From a virus, in the IMG/VR virus record IMGVR_UViG_3300025120_000671, positions 1-21,361 of that record: a stretch of 21,361 bases of DNA. The stretch is one strand, 5' to 3'. Both the position numbers and the translations under genes were made by a program. This document shows, piece by piece, positions 15,400-21,361 of this stretch (position 1 is the stretch's first letter; every line of letters starts with the position of its first letter). The notes beneath the pieces are model-generated. The model made no database searches and was not told the DNA's origin. It saw only the letters and a program-made list of their open reading frames with translations.

Positions 15400-16389
15400 T
15401 TATTCTTGTGATGGAGATGGTGGTATTCTATTTGTATTAATTCTATTATTAGGTACTCTTGTTGAAGGAGGATCTACATAATTTACATTATCTGTAAAAT
15501 CAATGTTTGTCCTATTAGGTGGTGGTGGATTTATATCATTTACATTACTTACCATTTCACTATTAAATGTAATTGATGCTTTAGAATTATATTTTTTAAT
15601 TGAAGATAAATCTTTTTGTAGAATATTAGGCACTATATACCCATACATTTTTATACTAAAAGTACTTTTAACTAGTCTATCTTGATCTGCGGGCATATCA
15701 ATATTAGTTGCTACTGAGTCTATTCTTGCTCTAAATTGGTATCTTTCAGGATTACCCCAATATGAATCTGATGCATAATTTATTGCTTCTATTATCCCAT
15801 TCATCTGTTCCATATAATATGTTGAGATAATACAATCATAATTTAAAGTTACATAATCAGGAACAACAACCGCATACATATCTTTAACAGGTCTTCTATT
15901 ATTTAATATGTTAAATCTATCGTATGTATTTTTATTATTATAGGATTTTTCAAATACTCTGTAGTTATTAGGAAAATTAGCATCTAATTTATTAGTAATG
16001 CTTCTATTTTTTTCAATATTAGTTCTTTTAAAAGTAATTAAAGGCATCATTATTCTACCTTTTCTATCTCTAAAATATCCATCTTTTTGAATTTGATTCC
16101 ACCTTTCAGAATCAGCATAAATAACAGGAACTTCTTCTCTTCTACCATTTTGAATAACTGTAGGTTTTATTACATTATTAAAATAATATAATATAGTTTC
16201 ATCAATATCATATAAACCAACTGAAAAAGGTTTTACAGTATCACCCTTAAAAGAAATTTGATTACTTCTATCAGTTCTTTCATAAGCAGCATTATTAGGA
16301 TTACCTGCTTCCTCAGAATAAGGATGATGCATTCCTTTACTTATTTCTCTTTGAGATTTTGGTACTACTTTTCTTCCTTTACTTGACAT
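15400..16389 (-). CDS. Neck / tail-completion protein (position of T4 gp15)
   Basis: 329 residues. Conserved-looking core at 56-210: a segment SVGLYDIDETILYYFNNVI (56-74), PVIYADSERWNQIQKDGYF (88-106) and IIEAINYASDSYWGNPERY. I recall similar proteins in other T4-like phages, usually unnamed. The C-terminal 60 residues are Pro/Asn-rich (DINPPPPNRTN, then RIPPSPSQE) and likely disordered. In transcription order it follows the gp13- and gp14-like genes and precedes the sheath, which is where T4 encodes gp15, the protein that caps the tail and joins it to the neck, so that role is inferred from position. It overlaps the gp14-like gene by 11 bases. Confidence 0.7.
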   Translation of the reverse strand: MSSKGRKVVPKSQREISKGMHHPYSEEAGNPNNAAYERTDRSNQISFKGDTVKPFSVGLYDIDETILYYFNNVIKPTVIQNGRREEVPVIYADSERWNQIQKDGYFRDRKGRIMMPLITFKRTNIEKNRSITNKLDANFPNNYRVFEKSYNNKNTYDRFNILNNRRPVKDMYAVVVPDYVTLNYDCIISTYYMEQMNGIIEAINYASDSYWGNPERYQFRARIDSVATNIDMPADQDRLVKSTFSIKMYGYIVPNILQKDLSSIKKYNSKASITFNSEMVSNVNDINPPPPNRTNIDFTDNVNYVDPPSTRVPNNRINTNRIPPSPSQE

Positions 16390-16954
16390 GTTTTATACTT
16401 GATATTAATCTTTCTTCTGAAATACCTACTCTATCTGCTGGGACATAATGTGCTTCTGCTATTATTGATACATCATAGCCAAAGCTAGCTAAATCTGAAT
16501 TTCCATATGGGTTATATCCATTATCATCTTGATTAGGATAATCTGGGTCTTTGCCCACAAATAATTGGTTATTAATTAAATTATATATCTCATAATATCC
16601 ATTTTCATACCATATAATATCTCCTACTTCGGGAACAATTACTCCTATTTTACCTGATCCATTAGCTTCTACTCCTTTTAAATCATCTCTTAAAAATTTA
16701 AATGTACGACCTCCTGCAAAATCAATACCTAAATCTGTATTAGGAGAACTTTGATCTTGTCTATCAATTAAAGTATTAAGTAACATTGGGGCTTCATAAT
16801 ATTTTTCTTCAGCAGCTTCTCCATATATATTAACATTAGTTTCTTCTAATCTAAATTTATAAAGTGCGCATTCTTGGACAATAACATCCCACATTAGTTC
16901 TCTACTAATACCTCTAAACATACTTACGTCTCGTGCTGATCCAAATAATGCCAT
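16379..16954 (-). CDS. gp14: Neck protein (T4 gp14-like)
   Basis: 191 residues. Features seen: ELMWDVIVQECALYKFRLE near the N-terminus, an acidic middle (NIYGEAAEEKYYEAPMLLN at 42-60), and a β-rich half with a PEVGDIIWYENGYYEIYN segment, then NQLFVGKDP and VSIIAEAHYVP. This layout fits the head-completion neck protein gp14 of T4-like phages, which joins gp13 on the portal after packaging. It starts one base after the gp13-like stop codon and overlaps the next gene by 11 bases, so the three neck genes are probably translated together. The leader has a weak AGGAT but no full Shine-Dalgarno. It is shorter than T4 gp14 (256), and the assignment rests on pattern and order. Confidence 0.72.
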   Translation of the reverse strand: MALFGSARDVSMFRGISRELMWDVIVQECALYKFRLEETNVNIYGEAAEEKYYEAPMLLNTLIDRQDQSSPNTDLGIDFAGGRTFKFLRDDLKGVEANGSGKIGVIVPEVGDIIWYENGYYEIYNLINNQLFVGKDPDYPNQDDNGYNPYGNSDLASFGYDVSIIAEAHYVPADRVGISEERLISSIKHVK

Positions 16955-16955
16955 A

Positions 16956-18113
16956 TTATCCTATATAAATTGGGTAGGGAACTGCTGCTTCAATTCGTGT
17001 TAATGATTCAGCTTCTTCTGCTTTTACTGCTAATAAATTTTTTCTTGATGTTTCATCAAAATACTCTCTTAATCTTGTAATTAATGCTAATTTTTCTGTC
17101 CCTGCTGCTGCTAATAAGTCTTGTTGATTTAATACTGTTTCAGCTCCAGGAATTGGTACTTGTGTATATTTACCTCTAATATATCCTAATATTTCTTTAC
17201 ATATAGCTAATGTATAATCAAATATCCAACTTCTACCAATAGAATTAATTTCACAATAATCAGGGTTACAATAATTTACATTTGAAACATTTGTTACATT
17301 ATATTGTCCTTTAGGATATTTTGATATAGGATTATTTCTTTCAGATAATTTTATATATTGTATATTTAAATGTCCACTACGTTGGGGTATTGGAAATATT
17401 CTTAAATTATTATTAATTAATTCAAATGAAAATTGGGATCTTCTAACTGTATCACTCATTTCTATTGCTTGAATTTTTGCAATGTCAAAATTAAGAGGCA
17501 TTAATAAAAAGTTAGTTGCAGGAGAATAATTTCCCCATCCAAAAGAATCCATCATATTCATTATTCCTGTACCTGTACCAGCATAAGGATCAAAGAATTT
17601 AACAATTGCTGGGGTTGCTTCAAAAAATACTCTTTTTACTTCAATAAAATCTTTATTATCTAATTTTAATGAAGCTGATGCCCATGTTTTTAAATCATAA
17701 TCTTGCTGACCCGCTGTAACAGGAATAGATCCTGAGTACCAAGTTGTATTACCTCCAGTACCTGCTTCTTCCCCATATTGTTCTGAGTATCTTACTACAT
17801 TAGCAAAATTAGGGGTTATTAATTCATGGTTTAAATTTGAAGCAGTTGGTGATCCTTCAATAGATAAATAATTTTCTCTTACTTTATAAGCATATAATTC
17901 ATTACCGTAAGTAGTTACTGCATCTTCAAATGCAGCATAAAAATTTAAATCTTGTAATTCAACATCCATTATAGGATAACCTAATCTTCTTGCAACATAT
18001 GTTACTACTCTATCAGCATCTGTTTGAAAATCATATTGTTGATCATAAAATCCAAAGGGTGTATCCCCAGGAAAAAATGAGGATGAACCAGGATAAATAG
18101 GGATTACAGCCAT
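16956..18113 (-). CDS. gp13: Neck protein (T4 gp13-like)
   Basis: 385 residues. The N-terminus holds PGSSSFFPGDTPFGFYD, then DADRVVTYVARRLGYPIMD (33-51) and LQDLNFYAAFEDAVTTYGNE. The C-terminal part has IGRSWIFDYTLAICKEILGYI, a VPIPGAETVLNQQDLLAAAG segment and a final helix LREYFDETSRK. These helix-rich N- and C-terminal regions around a β-rich middle are what I expect from the gp13 neck protein, which binds the portal after DNA packaging and receives gp14. The ATG at 18113 is preceded by the ATATTTATAAC element 12 bases away and no Shine-Dalgarno. The gene is followed one base later by the gp14-like gene, matching T4 order 13-14. Confidence 0.78.
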   Translation of the reverse strand: MAVIPIYPGSSSFFPGDTPFGFYDQQYDFQTDADRVVTYVARRLGYPIMDVELQDLNFYAAFEDAVTTYGNELYAYKVRENYLSIEGSPTASNLNHELITPNFANVVRYSEQYGEEAGTGGNTTWYSGSIPVTAGQQDYDLKTWASASLKLDNKDFIEVKRVFFEATPAIVKFFDPYAGTGTGIMNMMDSFGWGNYSPATNFLLMPLNFDIAKIQAIEMSDTVRRSQFSFELINNNLRIFPIPQRSGHLNIQYIKLSERNNPISKYPKGQYNVTNVSNVNYCNPDYCEINSIGRSWIFDYTLAICKEILGYIRGKYTQVPIPGAETVLNQQDLLAAAGTEKLALITRLREYFDETSRKNLLAVKAEEAESLTRIEAAVPYPIYIG

Positions 18114-18125
18114 AATTTTAATTTT

Positions 18126-18136
18126 GTTATAAATAT
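18126..18136 (-). promoter_or_regulatory. Candidate late promoter before gp13-like gene
   Basis: The coding strand reads ATATTTATAAC in the 36-base spacer after the methyltransferase stop codon. TATAAC ends 12 bases before the ATG at 18113. Exact match to the ten-base core; it would start the neck-protein unit. Confidence 0.55.
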
Positions 18137-18149
18137 GGAAAAAAATTGT

Positions 18150-18707
18150 TTAATCAACAACCATTTTAATACAATAATAATCTTTTTTAGTAAAATATTT
18201 GTATTTCATTTCTTTAATAGGAGGATTTACATTAACATGAGTAAAAGTAATTTTTCCATTATTTATTTTAGAAGTGTGTTCTGATACTTCTTTTGTAAAA
18301 GGATTATAATAAGTTATTATTCCTTTAGGTTTTAAGTATTTTTTTACTGTAGGTACTAGATTATAAAAATTTTTATCTTCCCACGTATCATGCATTATAC
18401 CATCATATTTTTTATTAGGAATACTACTAAACCAATCACCTTTTATAGGAATAATATTAGGTTTATCTTTAGCCCATTTTAATAATCTATCAAATACTTG
18501 ATCATTAATTTCAATTATAGTATGAGATTTTATATTATGTTGTTGTATAAAATTTGAACATATACCCATTCCAAATCCTATTTCTAATATATCACCACCA
18601 TTTTCAGTTACAACTTTAGCATGCTCTTTCATAATAGGAGTTTCCCACTCCATCATTATTTCTTTTTTATTTTCATCTAAAATTTTATCTTTTAAAAAGG
18701 TATACAT
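18150..18707 (-). CDS. SAM-dependent methyltransferase, GAMT/RMT2-like
   Basis: 185-residue class I methyltransferase. The sequence follows guanidinoacetate N-methyltransferase (GAMT) and its relative, the protein arginine δ-N-methyltransferase RMT2: MMEWETPIMKEHA (18-30), motif I LEIGFGMG (41-48), HTIIEINDQVFDRL with the SAM-ribose acid E66, PIKGDW (87-92), YDGIMHDTWED (101-111) and LKPKGIITYYN. The two acids that contact the guanidino group in rat GAMT (E45 of WETP and D134 of YDT, from memory) match E22 and D107. A guanidino-type substrate such as arginine or an arginine side chain is therefore plausible, but unproven. It is shorter than GAMT (236) at the C-terminus. Its ATG directly abuts the stop of the 584-residue virion gene, suggesting co-translation. 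No signal peptide. Confidence 0.85.
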   Translation of the reverse strand: MYTFLKDKILDENKKEIMMEWETPIMKEHAKVVTENGGDILEIGFGMGICSNFIQQHNIKSHTIIEINDQVFDRLLKWAKDKPNIIPIKGDWFSSIPNKKYDGIMHDTWEDKNFYNLVPTVKKYLKPKGIITYYNPFTKEVSEHTSKINNGKITFTHVNVNPPIKEMKYKYFTKKDYYCIKMVVD

Positions 18708-20462
18708 CTAGCAAGCAGTTGGAGCAGTTTTTATAATTCCATTATAACCTAATTGGAATTGAGAAAATGATCTTCCCCCACCCGTACCAAAGTAAGAATT
18801 TGTCCCATTAACAGGATATAAGAAATTTTGATCCCAAAATAATACTGATCCTAAAGCTAATGTTGATGAAGGAGAGTATACTGTTGCATTATCAGCTAAA
18901 CCTTCACCCATATTTGTACAAGCAGCCGTTGAAGATTCCCAACCTTCTGCTTGTCCTGGTGTCCCCGTAGAAATTGATACAGCATATAAACCATGTGAAT
19001 TTGCAGTTGGTAAAGTAATATCATTAGACATAATATTAACTGTTTCATCTTTATCACTTGAATCTGTATCACAAAAACCTTGAACTGCTACATTACATAA
19101 GAAAAAATCTCCTGCAGTAGCTGATACTCCCGTTCCTGATCCGTTTCCAAAATAAGCTTTTGATGAGTGGGGAGCAGTAGTATTTTGTCCACTAAAAGAT
19201 TTTGCTTCTTGAAATGTTCCTGATGAGTTAAATCTCATAATTACATCTGCATATGCCGTATAGGCTGGTGTTGATCCTGAAAAACCTCGTGATACAAAAG
19301 CATTCCATGCACAAGATCCTCCTACTATTGTTCCTCTTCCATGTGCCTCTTTTGCAGTAAAAGGAGTCATTTCTGATCCATTCCCATCTGCTTGTGACTC
19401 TGCTGCAAATAATGTTAGTTGAGGTGAAGCTCCATAAACAGCTACACACTCACCCGAAAAATAACTTCCTCCAGAAGGTCCTCCAGCAATATCACTATAT
19501 GTATTATCTCTTCCACTACTAGGTGTACATAAAGTTTGTGTACTATTAGCTGAAGATCTTCCTGTAATAGTGTCTCCACCCCCAGAATTAGTTCTTCCAA
19601 CTTGTGCAGCATTTACTGCAAATGTATGACCTGATGTTGAAAACCAACCATATACAGGTCCTTCTAATACTAATGGATATAAAGGCATACAATCAAAAGA
19701 TGGTGCTTGTCCTCTCCAACATATAATAGGGCTATCTGCTAAAATATAATAATTTCCTGTTGTTGTTGTAGTATAAGTATTATCAGATCCTGCATTACCT
19801 GTTCCAGCAGGATCTAATTCTACTGTATGAACACTAGTCATAGAAGTTACATTACTTCCTCCTGTTGAAGTATACATTACTTGAACATTAGCTGATTTAG
19901 AAGTATCTAAATTTTGAAAATAAAAATTAATAGTGGATCTATCTCTTCTTGTTGCAAAAGCAAATCCAGCATATCCTGCATATGCTCCTATTAATCCAGG
20001 ATTACTAGAATTATAAACACCAAAAGGTTGAGTACAATGTATTTGATCTCCTACACTAAGAGTAGCAAGTCCAGCTGAGTCTCCTCTACTAGTTATAGTG
20101 GTTGCAGTACTACCATTTAAACTAATTGTGGTAGTACCACTATTCATCGCTATTACATTATATGATGTTGCATATGGTATAAACACAGTGTTACACCAAT
20201 CACCTACAGTAGATGAGGTTTTCATTGTTCTTTGAAATCCTGTATTATTTTCAGCTAAATTACTTTGAAAAGGAAATAAAGAATCTAATTTATAATTTGA
20301 TTCAGGATTTACTGTAGAATTTGAAGATGGAATAGATGCTTGGGCTCCTACTGTATTAAAAGTATTGTTTAGTGAATAATTAGCAGTTTGAGAATAAAAA
20401 GATGTATTATCCCATAATTTAATTATATTAGCCCATGCATTTGATAAACTTGTACTTGACAT
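18708..20462 (-). CDS. Virion surface/fibre-like protein at the wac position
   Basis: 584 residues, very rich in Ser, Thr, Gly, Ala and Asn, with short β-strand-like pieces and no helical core. About 11 cysteines (for example DWCNTVF, QIHCTQPF, IICWRG, FLCNVAVQGFCDTD and a C-terminal PTAC) are many for a phage protein and could form disulfides outside the cell. No signal peptide, coiled coil or catalytic motif recognised. It lies between the collagen/S74 fibre and the neck genes; in T4 the fibritin gene wac is next to 13 and 14, so a neck or head decoration or receptor-binding role is plausible. The N-terminal 60 residues may be the attachment part. Structural nature is likely; exact role unknown. 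Confidence 0.65.
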   Translation of the reverse strand: MSSTSLSNAWANIIKLWDNTSFYSQTANYSLNNTFNTVGAQASIPSSNSTVNPESNYKLDSLFPFQSNLAENNTGFQRTMKTSSTVGDWCNTVFIPYATSYNVIAMNSGTTTISLNGSTATTITSRGDSAGLATLSVGDQIHCTQPFGVYNSSNPGLIGAYAGYAGFAFATRRDRSTINFYFQNLDTSKSANVQVMYTSTGGSNVTSMTSVHTVELDPAGTGNAGSDNTYTTTTTGNYYILADSPIICWRGQAPSFDCMPLYPLVLEGPVYGWFSTSGHTFAVNAAQVGRTNSGGGDTITGRSSANSTQTLCTPSSGRDNTYSDIAGGPSGGSYFSGECVAVYGASPQLTLFAAESQADGNGSEMTPFTAKEAHGRGTIVGGSCAWNAFVSRGFSGSTPAYTAYADVIMRFNSSGTFQEAKSFSGQNTTAPHSSKAYFGNGSGTGVSATAGDFFLCNVAVQGFCDTDSSDKDETVNIMSNDITLPTANSHGLYAVSISTGTPGQAEGWESSTAACTNMGEGLADNATVYSPSSTLALGSVLFWDQNFLYPVNGTNSYFGTGGGRSFSQFQLGYNGIIKTAPTAC

Positions 20463-20468
20463 ATTAAC

Positions 20469-21361
20469 TTATTTTTTCTTTAATTCATCAACTTCAGCTT
20501 TTAATTCTTTAACAGCTTCAATTAATACAGCTACTAATTTATCGTATTTAACCGCTTTATAACCATTAGCTCTTGTTTCTACTAAATCTGGGAATACAGC
20601 TTCTATTTCTTGGGCTATAACACCTACATCTGATCCTTCATTAGCATGTATTGATTTATCTTTATTAGCTTCAAATTCTAACCAATCAAAAGTTACACCA
20701 TTTAATAAACTTACTTTATCTAAAGCATTAGGTATAGGTAATATATTAGTTTTTAATCTTCTATCTGATGAGTAAAATGCTATTACATCATTAGTTGCTC
20801 TAATTAATCCTGTTGTTGTAACACCTGTAGTACCTACTCCTAATCCTGCTGTAGTAATTTCTACTGAATTTTCAGCTACTTTTAACTGACCATTACCTCC
20901 AAAACCTATAATTGCAGTATAAAAATCTTCTGAGGAATTATTCAAAGTAAAAATATCACCACCAGCATCAGCATCTATTTCATAATTACCAAAAGCTAAT
21001 ATATTACTTGTATTATTATATGTAAAATTAGCTTGGGCATTTAAAACTCCTGCACTAGCATCACCAGTAATTACTCTATTAGCAGCATTATTATTTATAG
21101 TTGCTGTTCCTGTTGTACCTTGTCTACCTTGAGTACCCTGGTTACCTGTTGTACCTGTTGTACCAATTGTACCTTGTGCCCCTGTTGTACCAATAGTACC
21201 TTGTCTACCTTGAGTACCTTGATTACCTGTTGTTCCTGTTGTACCTATAGTACCTTGTCTTCCTTGAGTACCTTGATTACCTGTTGTACCTGTTGTACCA
21301 ATTGTACCTTGTGCCCCTGTTGTACCAATAGTACCTTGTCTACCTTGAGTACCTTGATTAC
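20469..21361 (-). CDS. Collagen-like fibre with C-terminal S74 self-cleaving chaperone (5' partial)
   Basis: The frame is open to the right edge, so the N-terminus is missing; 296 residues are visible. A TTG at 20945 is only an internal codon. The first visible part is Gly-X-Y repeats (see the repeat entry), then an Asn/Ala-rich linker ([18 protein letters not shown]), β-rich sequence around [19 protein letters not shown], and the S74 intramolecular chaperone: [10 protein letters not shown] with the Ser-Lys dyad (Ser at 20768-20766, Lys five residues later), [35 protein letters not shown] and a coiled-coil end. S74 domains help trimeric fibres fold and then cut themselves off at the Ser-Asp site. 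The collagen stretch suggests a trimeric stalk. Likely a tail fibre or other host-contact fibre. It ends six bases before the next gene. Confidence 0.88.
   Translation of the reverse strand, partial: NQGTQGRQGTIGTTGAQGTIGTTGTTGNQGTQGRQGTIGTTGTTGNQGTQGRQGTIGTTGAQGTIGTTGTTGNQGTQGRQGTTGTATINNNAANRVITGDASAGVLNAQANFTYNNTSNILAFGNYEIDADAGGDIFTLNNSSEDFYTAIIGFGGNGQLKVAENSVEITTAGLGVGTTGVTTTGLIRATNDVIAFYSSDRRLKTNILPIPNALDKVSLLNGVTFDWLEFEANKDKSIHANEGSDVGVIAQEIEAVFPDLVETRANGYKAVKYDKLVAVLIEAVKELKAEVDELKKK
21102..21361 (-). repeat. Collagen-like tandem repeat within the fibre gene
   Basis: Coding repeat of Gly-X-Y triplets with a higher order. A core block ([15 protein letters not shown]) is followed either by an extra AQG TIG TTG and a closing TTG (27 residues, 81 bases) or only by the closing TTG (18 residues, 54 bases). 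From right to left the visible blocks are 27, 18 and 27 residues, then a shortened last block. Few codons are used (mostly GGT, ACA, CAA, ACT). The array continues past the window edge. Confidence 0.9.

Noticed and set aside
19228-19449. 73-residue minus-strand ORF with many Cys and Arg
   Set aside because: Out-of-frame reading of the 584-residue virion gene.
20469-20945. 158-residue S74 protein starting at TTG 20945
   Set aside because: The frame continues open to the window edge through the collagen repeats, so the TTG is an internal leucine codon.
21102-21361. CRISPR-like or non-coding tandem repeat
   Set aside because: The repeat is in frame, encodes perfect Gly-X-Y triplets and has no unique spacers.
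1-21361. tRNA genes or integrase/attachment sites
   Set aside because: No cloverleaf-like sequence, integrase or direct repeats at gene ends were seen.

Overview
This is a strongly AT-rich window from a T4-like (myovirus-type) tailed phage genome. All 16 complete or partial genes plus one frameshift extension lie on the minus strand, so transcription runs from right to left. Gene families, order and tight packing (overlaps or gaps of a few to about 100 bases) identify a late neck, tail and baseplate module of a contractile-tailed phage. Almost no start codon has a Shine-Dalgarno sequence; leaders are A-rich instead. With the base composition, this suggests a Bacteroidota (flavobacteria-like) host. 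The host is inferred, not shown.

Layout in transcription order (right to left). 21361-20469: 5'-truncated fibre with collagen-like Gly-X-Y repeats and a C-terminal S74 self-cleaving chaperone. 20462-18708: Ser/Thr/Gly-rich, Cys-containing virion protein at the position of T4 wac. 18707-18150: methyltransferase resembling guanidinoacetate N-methyltransferase (GAMT). 18113-15400: three neck/tail-completion proteins at the positions of T4 gp13, gp14 and gp15. 15320-15066: small coiled-coil protein. 15016-12410: tail sheath carrying a large Gly/Thr-rich repeat insertion. 12363-11875: tail tube, followed by a rho-independent terminator. 11774-10768: gp26-like protein with a -1 frame extension, read here as a frameshifting tail assembly chaperone. 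10736-8475: tape measure. 8433-8128: small disordered protein. 8116-6188: tail/baseplate protein. 6195-5875: LysM-like baseplate protein. 5870-2676: baseplate hub with a C-terminal GH24 lysozyme. 2673-1708: baseplate-associated protein with a glycine tail. 1676-417: short, divergent family A DNA polymerase. 442-1: start of an unrecognised gene.

How the genes work together: the neck proteins close the head and join it to the tail. The tape measure, helped by the gp26-like chaperone and its frameshift product, sets tube length. Tube and sheath polymerise around it, and the hub, LysM and lysozyme proteins form the cell-wall-penetrating tip. A repeated element, ATAT(T/G)TATAA(T/C), precedes seven genes and is a candidate late promoter. 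Sheath and tube genes have almost identical leaders, and the only clear terminator lies between the tube and the chaperone genes.

The most interesting items are the unannotated -1 frameshift (slippery A AAT TTT TTC, a bulged 9-bp hairpin, and an extension with no start codon over its conserved half), the GAMT-like enzyme among virion genes, the exonuclease-less PolA-type polymerase with an altered motif C, and the repeated promoter element.
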